From Stictocephala bisonia (taxonomy: Eukaryota > Arthropoda > Insecta > Hemiptera > Membracidae): 64,000 bases of DNA. Made by a program: the position numbers and the translations under genes. How positions within the stretch are numbered: position 1 is the first letter of the stretch; each line of letters begins with the position of its first letter. The stretch spans positions 62,001-126,000 of the forward strand of contig JAQJVL010001182.1 of the NCBI GenBank assembly GCA_035578905.1, given 5' to 3'. This document shows, piece after piece, positions 23,606 to 34,129 of this stretch. The notes beneath the pieces are model-generated. The model ran no database searches. It worked only from the letters and a program-made list of their open reading frames with translations, and was not told the origin of the DNA.

Positions 23606-24899
23606 CCGTTCTCAGATAGGTCGTCCAATCTTGGCCGCTCAAAAGTGAAACTTTGACAACACGCTGTGAAAAGAAATATTTCCGTAAATATCACAACCCA
23701 CCACAAATACCTTGACTTGTCACTGGTCTGATTCCGAATGTCACTAAATCAAAAAGTCAAGGGTAAATCAACATCATTATTACATAACACATTTATTTCA
23801 ATAAATATTCTTTGTTACTGGGTCATGATATGTAAATCAACCAATTTGGAAAATATACTTCCACCGTCAAACGTATACATATTTGCTACATAACTTTAAT
23901 ACACAGTACACATCCAGTATTCTTCGTCTGTTGACTTAATTTTCCTAATAAATCTGTGTATGTAACCATTATAATCTACAAAAGGTGTTCCCTTTTCTTA
24001 TTTTTTTCCATAGAATATATGAAAAACAATTACATATTACATATACAACAAATTAAGCAACAAAATAAAAAAAAGAAATAAAAACACCAACACCGAATAA
24101 ATACTTCACTTCTCATTAAAACAGCACAAGAACAATTTAAAATAAATATCACCAGTGGATAAGATTAAACTAACAATCCTTTGAGGACGTGTAAGGGATG
24201 AGGTCACGGAATCCCAAAATATACTCGACTTAAATGACACCCCAAGAAGGGTGAGATGTTGTATGTGCAAAACAGGAAATAAGGTCACTGACAGCTGATG
24301 GCATTAGTGAAAGGCGAATGTTGACATATTTTAGAAAAATTGTTCACTTCAGAACTCAGATATCTTTATTTTTTACAATAAATACATTGTACAATAGCGT
24401 CATAAATGTAATACATTCCTTTCAGCTGTATAATTACATAGTTTTAGTAAACAAAACATAATCTTTAACACTGTAGAAAATCTTCAATAGCAAAACATTT
24501 CTAGAGGTTCAAGGGTACTTTGAAGGTAATTAAAAATGACTGCGAATGTAATTCTTTCCATGTATTATTTAAATGTTATGGTTGTTGTATACAAAACATA
24601 TGTTACTTTTAGTTACCTCATATTATCAATGATATATCATTATACAACCAAAACGAAAAGTAGGTAACATTCATTGACGAAAATTATATGCCTAACTATT
24701 ATAATTCGTCGTCAAACAAACTAATTTCACTATTACAATATTAATTAATACTGTGATTTTTTTTATTTAATTGGTATCTATATTTAATTGGTGATATAGA
24801 ATATTTAATATTTGTATTGAATTCATGATATAGAAAGTTAGTTTCAGTACGAATATTTATTATTATAGCTTTGGAAACTAGTCATTTCGTTGATGGTAC
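23606..24899. other. No gene seen
   Basis: AT-rich sequence with A- and T-tracts and no coding frame of note. Confidence 0.5.
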
Positions 24900-25010
24900 G
24901 GCTGCAGGTAGTTGGGCGCAACTCGAGCAATAGTTATATGGCCCTCTTGGGAACTGTGCGCAACTCGAGCATCCCTTTACGGACCTTAGGTGAACTCGAG
25001 CACGCCCATA
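24900..25010. repeat. Three short CGCAACTCGAGC repeats
   Basis: GGCGCAACTCGAGCA, GTGCGCAACTCGAGCA and GGTGAACTCGAGCA occur at about 24916, 24957 and 24990. This is the reverse complement of the GAGTTGCGCGC core of the 63-bp minisatellite 1.4 kb to the left. It may be a decayed, differently spaced cousin array. Confidence 0.6.
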
Positions 25011-25139
25011 TGGAGTATGTAAGATTCAATTATTTTCTCATTTTTCAAACAGGCATAAGCAGGGACTATTCCTCTAAATCCAATACAGAATGTTCCTATA
25101 TGGACAGTAGTAGTAGTCTACAATATAGACGATTTGGAA

Positions 25140-25650
25140 ACTTAGAAACATTTTGGATGATAATTATTTAAGAACAGTGTATTTAAGTTTTTTTCAATCA
25201 CACATTTCTTATGGATTGTTGATATGGGACCACTCTTGTTATTTACATGACATTTTATTACTATAAAAAAGGTTATTAGAACCTTGTGTATGTAAAGCTG
25301 ATCCTTTAGATTCCTGTCGACTTCTTTAAAAATAATATAAAATTCTCTGTTTATAAACTGTACATATTCCAAATATTACTCTACACTAAAGCTAGTTTGA
25401 ACAGTTTAAATATTAGACAAGACATCCATAGTCAAAATACCCGTTCAACAGTATGTTTGACATTCCAAAGCATAGACTTACTAAAACTTCAAATTCTTAC
25501 AAAGTCAATATAATTAAATTTTTCAATAAACTTCCCCAGTCAGCTCGGATCATTCCTTATGCTTAGTATAAAAATAGTTTATATAAATTACTAATTGATA
25601 ATCCTTTTTGTTGTATTCAAGCATTTTTTAGAACATGACCCTAGTCTAAT
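25140..25650 (+). pseudogene. Decayed LINE RT C-terminal fragment
   Basis: The plus-strand translation, with stops, reads YLSFFQSHISYGLLIWDHSC (the 'sf..ShisYGl..WG' block), then KKVIRTLC (QKkaiR block), and at about 25450-25560 HRLTKTSNSY and KFFNKLPQSAR (terminal block). At least three stops or shifts interrupt it. AT-rich 3' sequence follows to about 25950. Confidence 0.7.
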
Positions 25651-26027
25651 AATATTATAATAACTAACTACTATTATTTCAGACAAATCTTGTTTCCAGT
25701 TAATAGTGTTATATAAAGCTAAAGTATGCTGTATTTAAAACCTGTTTCATTAAATAACATAATATATAACTAAGATGTATGTGTTTGTAATATATCCTAG
25801 AGTAGTTTATAACTGTGAGATATCTTATACATCATATGGTAATAATGTATGATATATGATAATGTAATACAGTATATAGTATATTATACAGACAGTACAA
25901 TATATTGACAATTCCTATTTCAATGTAAATATTGATCAATGGAAATAAACTAAAACTGATTTGATTGAAGATTGTTAGTTTTATAATGTTAGGTCTAGTT
26001 ACAACAAAAACAAATTTGTTTACAATT

Positions 26028-26115
26028 GCTCTACTGTATTGTTATATCTATATATAATATATATATTATATATATAAACATATATTACTTGTTGGATAGT
26101 ATATATATATATGTT
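26028..26115. repeat. AT-rich low-complexity palindromes
   Basis: Alternating TATATA tracts, self-complementary (ATATAATATATATATTATAT), then TATATATATATATG. No coding significance. Confidence 0.85.
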
Positions 26116-26799
26116 TACTTTATTTCCTTGTCTAAAAACTGGTTAGTTATGGAAAACTGGGTTTTCATGTACAATTTGTCTAAATACAACCACTGTAACA
26201 AGGCTTGAAGAAAAGAAAAAAAACCTTCAATCTTTATAGAGGCCGTAGTGTCTTCAAGAACACCTAACGTTTAACTCTTGTCAGGTTGTTAAAAAAAATG
26301 CCTTGATTCAAAGGGTGAAGTTAGGACTGTAAAGTCCTCTCTAACACTTAACCCCAAAATACCAACAGGTTGTTGGGTTTAAAACGAGGTTCAACCATAT
26401 TTAACTTTACGAGTTTTCAATAAATAGACTACTATTTAGGTTAGGTCTAATTGAACAAAAGCAGGACTGAAACAAAGAGATTGAAATCTTAATTGACGTA
26501 TCTTAAACATAACGGAACGGTTATCTCTTGCGAGTGATAATTGTTAAGCTAAGTGGTGTCCACAGTTCTTTTCTTCGTTCACAGGCCTACTTTCTCTTTC
26601 TTCTAAGAGCTTTATGCAACTTCTCCCTCCACAAAGTCTCAACAGCAACTTTCCATACAACGAGGTCAACCTTTGTAAACATCTCCTATTTCAAATGGCA
26701 CTAACAACGATCCCTTGATGGAAGACCAACGACCAACATTTAGGTTATGTCGAGCGTTTGGTCTAAAAACAGAAAGTCACTCTATCTCAATCAGTCTAG
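26116..26799. other. No gene seen
   Basis: Moderately AT-rich. There are short inverted repeats (GGACTGTAAAGTCC near 26325) but no gene. Confidence 0.45.
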
Positions 26800-26960
26800 T
26801 GCTGCACGACGTGGCAACAGCGCCCGCCTCACTGTCCTTGGCTCTGACGTCACGTGTGTCTTCCCTGTTTCCCCTTCCGGCCACCAGCACCTGTTGGCGC
26901 GCAAATAAACACCATCGCACACCCACAGAAGAATATGACAGAGGACAATCCGTTGTTTGA
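26800..26960. promoter_or_regulatory. Candidate promoter/CpG patch with CRE and E-box
   Basis: A GC-rich, CpG-containing patch in AT-rich surroundings. It holds a perfect CRE palindrome TGACGTCA at 26845-26852, overlapping a perfect E-box CACGTG at 26851-26856 (TGACGTCACGTG). CRE sites bind CREB/ATF bZIP proteins and CACGTG binds bHLH-zip proteins. No start codon with a good frame follows on either strand, so any transcript is unidentified. It could also be part of an unknown mobile element. Confidence 0.35.
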
Positions 26961-27399
26961 GCCAACCAAATATTCTCTGCGCTAAACGCATGCCATGATC
27001 ATAGCTGCAAAATCCTTGAAAACATATTTAGTTGAAAATGAATGCTACTAAACTCCACTTAATTTGTATTGTTCTCTTCAGTGTTATTTATTTAGATTTT
27101 TAGTGAGAGAAGCCTTTATATATATGTTACTCTCAATAGCCGAAATTGCCCACTCTCCAAAATGTTTAACCACAACGCGATGTGAATAAGGCTAAACACC
27201 CACAACGTGTTGTGCACAATTTATTTCGGGAAGTGGCCGAAACACGCTACCCACAACGCGTTGTGGGCAACCTTATGCTCAATACCCGACACTTGGCCAA
27301 TGGGTACAGATGAAATACCCACAACACGTTCTTGGTAGTTCCATTTGTCCACAACACGTTCTGGTTATATTGGTTTTGCTCAATAGCCGAAATAAAGTT

Positions 27400-27856
27400 T
27401 ATTATTCTGGTTCTTTTTGTTTTTTGTTTATTTAGATGGCCTGAGATTATTTACATTTTCTTTACTTTGACAGTATTATATTCACCAACATCACAATAAT
27501 ACAATAAACAATTAAGTACTCAAATAAAATAGGTACTCGGGAAAAACAAATTAATAGCCTTAATATACTTATTACTATACTCTCAGTTTAGCTACGGTAC
27601 TTATTGGCACAGGTTCCCCTGTTATGCATTTTGAGTTACATTTGACACCATTTTTTTTGCAAGAAACAAGATTCTCCAAAATTACACTATTATAAAAAGG
27701 TAAGTACTAAAATCATAAGTAGGTACTAGGAAAAACAAATTAATATCCTTAATATAATACTTGTTAGGGATCCCCATAGGGTTTACTTTACAACAAACAC
27801 CTTCTTTTTGAATTTTCTCTTCAGCGCACATGATTGACACGGATCTAGATAAACCT
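27400..27856. other. AT-rich interior of the foldback element
   Basis: No coding frame. A near-duplicate, TAGGTACTCGGGAAAAACAAATTAATAGCCTTAATATA (27530-27568) and its variant at 27720-27757, lies about 190 bp apart and suggests a local duplication. Confidence 0.5.
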
Positions 27857-28059
27857 TTATAGGCCGGTTTTCACATAGGGAACCGTGCTCCTACAGTGCT
27901 CCTACCGTGTCCATGTCGCGCGTTTTCAGCAGTAGGGACCCGGCTACTGTCGTGCTCCTACCGTGCCCCTGTCGTTCTCCAGTCTTCCCAAAATTGCTAT
28001 ATCTAGCTCAAAATGTTACATGTAGGCTAACGTGCTACATATAACATTAGCTTGTAACA

Positions 28060-28245
28060 TATTTTTCTATATAGCATGTTTTGCTATATTTAGCTATATA
28101 ACAAGGTTTTTTATATAGCACGTTTTGCTATATAACTTTTTTTATATAACATGTTTTGCTATATAGCATGTTTTTATATGTAGCATTTTTTGCTATATAG
28201 CATGTTTTGCTATATAGCATGTGTTGCTATCTATATAGAACTATT
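28060..28245. repeat. Tandem TATAGCATGTTTTGC repeat
   Basis: Variants of TTTTGCTATATAGCATG recur at about 18-25-bp spacing within the Harbinger-type element. Each unit is itself partly palindromic (GCTATATAGC). Confidence 0.8.
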
Positions 28246-28410
28246 GTAAACGCTGCTTTAGAATATAGAACTCACTACTCTGTCACCGAAATGGGTCAGG
28301 ACGCTACGGATGTTGTTATTGCTTGAGCGGTTTATTCAACAGTTGAAAAGTAAATAAATAAGACGAAACGGCCGAAACGATATTGGGTTCACCCTCTGTA
28401 TTAGACTAGA

Positions 28411-28540
28411 GGAGAGGAAGGGGAGTTTCACACATCTTTGAGCTGGCTAAGATATGTCTGAAAAGGTCCGTAAATATTTCAGGATGAGCTATCCGATGTT
28501 CGAATATCTCCTTCTACAGTGTAGAGACAGTTTAAATTAA
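28411..28540 (+). pseudogene. PIF/Harbinger transposase N-terminal remnant
   Basis: From the ATG at 28454, 28 codons read KYFRMSYPMFEYLLLQC before a TAA. The family's N-terminal region typically shows 'YFRMS...F..LL'. Just upstream, in another frame, GEFHTSLS matches the family's 'GEyh.L...L' block, so a frameshift separates the two. The DDE catalytic domain is absent. This identifies the surrounding element but is not a gene. Confidence 0.65.
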
Positions 28541-29369
28541 AAAATGCAATCGATCGGTAATTTTCGGAAGAGGTCGGGGACACCCGAACTAGGAAAAGCA
28601 GGGGTTGGGCGCCGAAGCGGCGATGTAGGGCGACATGTAAGGCATTTTCACCTGACCTACTGTGCACCTGTCGTGCTAGACTGCCTACCGGCCATTTTCG
28701 CCGATCGCTCGGTGGAGCAATCGAAAACAGCACGACATGAGCACAGTGGGAGCACGGTAGGAGCACGACAGGTCATGTGAAAATCGCAAACTGCTTTCCC
28801 ATACAAAATAAATGGAATAGACCATTTTTCGATTCCACATGACACGACACGGTAGGAGCACAGTAGAAGCACGGTGCCCTATGTGAAAACCGGCCTTATT
28901 ACTTCTGTCGTCATGTTGCAAAATGTTGTTTCCAGCTCAACCTCAATATCTTTTTCTCTTTTGTGGCCTGCAAGGCATCGTACATTTCTTTTGTGGCCTG
29001 CAAGACATCGTACATTTCTTCTAAAGGACAATAGTATTTTATCTCTGCAAGGGAACCTTCAATTTTTTAAATTAATATCTCACTGTTCCCGATATTTAGA
29101 ACATCGAATCTTTTCAGGCGAAGTTAATCTTTGGTTGTTAGACTCTCCTCTCCTCTTCTTTTCCTTCGCTATTTTCACTTCATTAAGCATTGTCATATAC
29201 TTGTCATAACAGAAACAGGATTTCGCCTATTGTGCAAACCCAAAATATCCACAACGCATTGTAGGTATTTCATCTTTACCTACTGGCAGGGTTTCGGGTA
29301 TTAAACAAACAATATTGTTTGTTCAATACCCGCGTTGTGGCTAGTATCAATGACTCTGTAGTCATTGGT

Positions 29370-30062
29370 AGTATGCTTCGGCCATTGCCCGAAATACATT
29401 ATCCACTACGCTCTGTGAGTATTTAGCCTGCTCACAACGCGTTGTGGGTAACTACCCTCATATTTGCTCACAACGCTTTGTGGGTAGTGTGCTTCGGCCA
29501 TTGCCCGAAATACATTATCCACAACGCTCTGTGGGTATTTAGCCTGCTCACAACGCGTTGTGGGTAACTACCCTCATATTTGCTCACAACGCGTTGTGGG
29601 TAGTATGCTTCGGCCATTGCCCGAAATACATTATCCACTACGCTCTGTGAGTATTTAGCCTGCTCACAACGCGTTGTGGGTAACTACCCTCATATTTGCT
29701 ACAACGCGTTGTGGGTAACTACCCTCATATTTGCTCACAACGCGTTGTGGGTAGTATGCTTCGGCCATTGCCCGAAATACATTATCCACTACGCTCTGTG
29801 AGTATTTAGCCTGCTCACAACGCGTTGTGGGTAACTACCCTCATATTTGCTCACAGCGCGTTGTGGTTAGTATGCTTCGGCCATTGTCCGAAATAAATTG
29901 TCCACTACGCTCTGTGAGTATTTAGCCTGCTCACAACGCGTTGTGGGTAACTACCCTCATATTTGCTCACAACGCGTTGTGTGTAGTATGCTTCGGCCAT
30001 TGTCCGAAATAAATTGTCCACTACGCTCTGTGGGTATTTAGCCTGCTCACAACGCGTTGTGG
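29370..30062. repeat. 116-bp array of palindromic CACAACGCGTTGTG sites
   Basis: CTTCGGCCATTG recurs at 29376, 29492, 29608, 29759, 29875 and 29991, giving a 116-bp period with one 151-bp unit that carries a 35-bp internal duplication. Every unit contains two copies of the 14-bp palindrome CACAACGCGTTGTG (for example 29433-29446, 29549-29562, 29585-29598), plus a weaker CACTACGCTCTGTG copy. About twelve sites occur and most are perfect. The left arm of the element has a perfect 18-bp version at 27250-27267. Confidence 0.92.
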
Positions 30063-30170
30063 GTAAAAATTTCGGACAGTGGGCGAATTCGGCTATTGCG
30101 AATAACACACGTAGAAAAAAAGAAAACAAAACTTAATTATTTTCGGGGCAATAATCATTGTAATTAATTG

Positions 30171-30278
30171 TGATGAATCATTGTACCAGCAGTGAAGTGA
30201 TGAATCATTGTACCAGCAGTGAAGTGATGAATCATTGTACCAGCAGTGAAGTGATGAATCATTGTACCAGCAGTGAAG
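30171..30278. repeat. 27-bp tandem repeat, four copies
   Basis: TGATGAATCATTGTACCAGC plus AGTGAAG is repeated four times without differences (starts 30171, 30198, 30225, 30252). The 27-bp period leaves a frame open by chance. Confidence 0.97.
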
Positions 30279-31703
30279 TGTTCGGACAATTATTCAGATT
30301 ATTTACTACCATATTAAAACATTTTAATTACAAAATGAAGCAGAAAATATAAGTACTATTTACGTTTTTACTTACTTAATACATAGTTTTTTTGTTTCAA
30401 TCTTCAATATTAGTATTAGACATATTCTAACTTTTTACATTGGAATTATGATTTTGATTTTACAAGCATATCAAGAAAATCGTAAATAAAAAAAAATTAT
30501 TTAAAAAAAAGTTTATGTAAACGACTAGAATGTAACACTGCTTATCAATCAATCAATCAATCAAAGTGATTGTACTCAATCAATAAGTGCATAAACAGAA
30601 TATTTTAAGTCTATTTAGTTCTATATGCTAAATAGGGATAGTTTTAATGTATTAACCCAACATCTCTCATGACATAATTTACAAAACATTTTAATTAGTA
30701 CCCGTCCAACAAAAGCTCACTATTACATCACGTTTTTTGGCTACTGGTGATTCGTACGCTAGTCTCGGTTATCTGTTTAAAATCTCAAAATCAACCATTT
30801 CACTGTTTGTAAATTGAAGTTTATCACGTCTAGAGCTCGTGAGAGGGGAACAGTTTTCCACTAGTTTCCTACAAGTTGCTTGCACACGCGCGCAGCAACA
30901 ACTCTCCACTTTTTGTTGTCAACTTTCTTTTATCTTTACCGACACTCCGCGAGAAACCAAAATTTAGTAGAAGACTTGTCTCTCTACAAGTGGAAGACAT
31001 ACAAATGTTGTGTATTTTATATAAATAGCAACAAATTGCCGCAATTTGCGGAAAACTTAGTGGAAGACTTTGGTGTAAACAAAGAATTTACAGTAACAAA
31101 ACACCTTGAGTGTTATACACCTTTTTTACTGTACTAATTATAATTATTTTAACATACAAAAGTGTTATCTAAAAATCCGTTCTAGTAACCAGGTACTTCA
31201 CCGGACGATATGTCGAGAAGAGTCATGGCATGACAAAACGGCGAAGTCTATTCTAGATTTATAATATAAAATGATGTTGCACACCAACGTGTAATTTGGA
31301 ACCCTAAGACTTAAATGAAAATATTTTGAATCTAAGAAAACGTCCACCGACAAGTAGCCTGCGGCCGACTCCACCCGCCCACCGCCACCCCTCTCCTCAC
31401 CCACATAGAATATGGAACAAACCACAAGCAAGTAATACAAACTTACTCTGTGGAACAAGCACTTCCGCGGAACATACTCTACTCTTCATTTAATTATTTA
31501 TTTAAGTGTAACATCACAGTTTAGTTTATAAAATTGAAATAAATAAAACACTGTAATCGTTAAGAACTTATTGTTGTAAAGTATTAAATTTTGGATACTT
31601 ACAAAATTTGTTAAGAGATCGTACAAAATCACAGAGTGGCACTATTATTAAAGATTGTTTTACATTTTGAGAGGAATCTGTAGATTATCACGTCACATTG
31701 TGT
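30279..31703. other. No gene seen
   Basis: AT-rich with an (ATCA)n run at 30545-30562 and a GC-rich patch at 31350-31405. No supported coding region. Confidence 0.5.
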
Positions 31704-32827
31704 GTAAAAACACACAGACAGCGTAGCGTAGCCGAGCGCAATGTAGTCCAATACACACAGGGAGCGCAGCGTAGCGCATTGCAGGTTGGACAGTCATGAA
31801 GTACATCACATCAGTAAAGAAGATGGCTCTATCGAAAGCGATTCGTATTAATCTTTGCGAAAATACCTTAACGTGGCAGTTTTTGCTCAATAGAAGAAGT
31901 GTCTGGGTGCATGAAGTGTGTAAGGGTAGGGCAAACATGGTGAATATTACCACTTATTTCCCGTCCTTAGGAAACACGAGTCTCGTTTGATGGATTAAAC
32001 GAGAATGTCGACGACGACGTTCGATTATATATTCAGTTTGGTGAAGGATGATTTGGAGAAGCAGACAACGAATTGGAGGAGACCAATTGGTGCAGAAGAG
32101 AGACTAGTTCTAACTTTGAGGTAGGCTGTGTAATATTTAAGCAGTATACATTTACTGATTTTTTTATAATTCAGTCCCATTAATCTGACCAGAAAACGCA
32201 CACCCTACAAATTATGAAGGTCATCTTAAAATAATAACATTTGAAAGGTTTTAAACATAGCCTATGCTATATTATGATATGATTTGCGTTGTTACTTATT
32301 TCACTGTTATAATTTTGTTGGGTCCACGTTGTTTAATTGTTTCATCTGAAGAATACAAAGTAAAATTAAACTATGATTTGTATCCAAGTTAAAAATGCAT
32401 AATTTGCACACGTTAATTTTAGATTTGTACAGATATTATAGATTTAGATTTTAATATAAAAAATATTAAATACAGTTTAACATTATTCTTATTGGAGAAT
32501 TCTCCTTCATTATTCTTAAGGTATCTGGAGCTAGGCCCCAACCAATTAATATTATTTTCTCGTCGTTGTAAAAGGTTAAAAAAATGAATAAAAACATATT
32601 TTAAGACAAACACCTCGGATATCAGTAGTTCCGTGTCCGTTGTACACAAACACTGATGGGAGTAATGTCTTCACTCGAATACTCTCCAATGCGCTCTGAG
32701 AAAAACAAAATAGTTTGTTCCTCCGGTATACGCTACGCTGCGCTGAAAAACGCTACTAGTGTGTCTTGCATCTAATCAAAGCATGATTTTGTTTAAAAAA
32801 ATACGCTACGCTGTCTGTCTGTTTTTA
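31704..32827. mobile_element. Second PIF/Harbinger-type derivative
   Basis: 27-bp terminal inverted repeats match at 26 of 27 positions: GTAAAAACACACAGACAGCG at 31704 and CGCTGTCTGTCTGTTTTTAC ending at 32827. Subterminal AGCGTAGCG blocks occur on both sides. The interior (31850-32120) encodes N-terminal Harbinger-like transposase pieces. A clear target duplication is not visible. The right end stands directly against the element at 32829, so one inserted next to the other. Confidence 0.78.
31850..32120 (+). pseudogene. Harbinger-like transposase N-terminal exon remnant
   Basis: Two frames together give the family's order. RRSVWVHEVCKGRA (31889-31930) corresponds to the 'RR..WvH.in..R' start. 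After frame changes near 31990, MSTTTFDYIFSLVKDDLEKQ (from 32004) and PIGAEERLVLTLR correspond to 'FRMs..tFd.Ll..v...i.k.dt..R.pi.peerl..tLR'. It stops at a GAG|GTAGGC splice-donor-like site at about 32120. The catalytic DDE region is missing, so it cannot be active. It belongs to the element at 31704-32827. Confidence 0.75.
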
Positions 32828-32828
32828 C

Positions 32829-33242
32829 CCTAAGAGTCTGTGGAGGCGGTCGGCCATGTACGTTTTAATACCATGAGAGCAATGTTATTTGCGAATCCAT
32901 TTTTTCTCGTTATTTACTAACCATACGTTGTGTATGAAGTGTAATTTAAAACTTGATCATATTGCTCATTGGATATGCTTTTTGATAGTTTGAATATACT
33001 CCTAGTTTTGAAAAATAGGCGAATATAAAAACATCCAACTAAATATTATTTATTTTTCTATAAAACTAATTAGGATTTTTTAAAGTAATAATTCCAACGT
33101 GCAATTTTATTCTTGATCAAATACAATTTATTTGGACAAAATCCGTTAATTTGGATACACGTGATCGTATGTCCGGTTTGAAAATAACATTGTTCTTGTG
33201 GGGTTAAAACCAACATGGCTGACAGCATCTGCAGACTCTTAA
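32829..33242. mobile_element. 414-bp TIR element, copy 2
   Basis: Starts TAAGAGTCTGTGGAGGCGGT and ends GCATCTGCAGACTCTTAA. The interior is collinear with 13884-14302 (GCGAATCCAT, TTTTGAAAAATAGG, ATTCCAACGTGCAATTTTAT). The two copies differ by many substitutions and small gaps, so neither insertion is recent. Confidence 0.88.
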
Positions 33243-33663
33243 TTTTTGTAAAACTGGATCTCTTGTACCATTCTGTACATAACTGAATATGTCAGGAAAA
33301 CCAAACTTGGTTTAAATTTATAACATAAATTCTTATAATGTTTTGTATAGTAAAAATACAAATAATATTCTAATTTATTGTCAGGTAACTTGTAACCCTC
33401 TATAATCTTTAACTTTCATCTCTTTATGAATTCTAATTGCAATTTCGTTTTAGACAAGCCCAACTCGATATAATTATGATAATTGGTAACACTTATAAGA
33501 TGCTAAATAAAGTAGTGTTACCAATGAATAAGTTACACATCTATATACATTGGTGTAACACTGTTAAGTGAAGTAAAATATGTAAGAATCTTTTGGACTT
33601 CTTTTCATTAAAATATACAGTGGAATTCATTACAATAGATAAAAATACAATAAATTAACATAA
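33243..33663. other. No gene seen
   Basis: AT-rich. ATTGGTAACAC...GTGTTACCAAT at 33480-33525 forms a short inverted repeat. No coding frame. Confidence 0.45.
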
Positions 33664-33910
33664 TAACTTTGTGCCCTTTTCTATCCAACGATATGTTTCG
33701 GAACATAGGCAATCGTCCTGGCAATTTCATTAACTTTATAATTTACTAGCTGCAACCACTAACCACCCGCTTCGCCGGTCGTAACTTTGTGTCTTTTGTA
33801 TCCAACGATATGTTTCGGAACATAGGCAATCGTCTTGGCAATTTCATTAACTTTATAATTTACTAGCTGCAACCACTAACTACCCGCTTCGCCGGTCATA
33901 ACTTTGAGTG
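33664..33910. repeat. 117-bp tandem duplication with TE-end motif
   Basis: CCAACGATATGTTTCGGAAC occurs at 33685 and 33802. Each unit ends TTACTAGCTGCAACCACTAA followed by CCCGCTTCGCCGGTC. On the minus strand that is GCGAAGCGGG...CAGCTAGTAAA, which resembles a Helitron-like 3' end (CTAG before T). A looser third version lies at 33985 (TAACTAGCTGTACC). The assignment is tentative. Confidence 0.7.
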
Positions 33911-34129
33911 CAGCAAGCTTTCAGTTTACACTGTATTTTCCACTGCTGTTCAAATTTAGAACAGCTGATGTTATGTATAACTAGCTGTACCTGCCGGCTT
34001 CACCAATTATAGTATTGAGTTTGATTTATACCAAATTTAGAACAGCTGATGTTGTGTTTAATGTACTACTGTACTCAATTATTTTTAATTTAAAAAGTTA
34101 ACGCTACTACAATTTTATTCAATTTATTT
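33911..34129. other. Diverged copy of the CTAGCTG-type repeat
   Basis: TTTAGAACAGCTGATGTT occurs twice (33955 and 34030), flanking TAACTAGCTGTACCTGCC. It looks like a smaller, older duplication of the same material as the preceding unit. Confidence 0.5.

Larger units (their letters stand above)
27857..28899. mobile_element. Deleted PIF/Harbinger-type transposon
   Basis: Terminal inverted repeats of about 50 bp: left AGGCCGGTTTTCACATAGGG at 27867, right CCCTATGTGAAAACCGGCCT ending at 28897. Subterminal GTGCTCCTACAGTGCTCC blocks are repeated on both sides. TAT flanks each end and may be a 3-bp target duplication. Inside at 28454-28540 is a short transposase-like motif, and 28060-28245 is an AT-rich tandem stretch. 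The GGCC...TTTCACA start, 3-bp duplication and motif all fit PIF/Harbinger. It is about 1 kb against 3-5 kb for a full element, so it is a non-autonomous deletion derivative. Confidence 0.8.
27125..30106. mobile_element. Large foldback element with palindromic-site arrays
   Basis: Left end GTTACTCTCAATAGCCGAAA and right end TTCGGCTATTGCGAATAAC are inverted copies over about 54 bp, roughly 80% by eye. Inverted similarity continues inside: TACCCGACACTTGG plus GATGAAATACCCACAAC at 27282-27335 pairs with 29250-29300. Both arms carry CACAACGCGTTGTG-type palindromes, and the right arm is expanded by a 116-bp tandem repeat. No transposase of its own is visible. A PIF/Harbinger-type element (27857-28899) sits between the arms, either inserted or captured. 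Class unknown. Confidence 0.75.

Noticed and set aside
23233..23706. 157-codon frame with a hydrophobic N terminus and 21-residue repeats, resembling a secreted repeat protein
   Set aside because: It starts at TTG, contains no ATG, and the repeats come from a 63-bp minisatellite that also leaves the opposite strand open.
30170..30352. 9-residue repeat frame
   Set aside because: Produced by the exact 27-bp tandem repeat.
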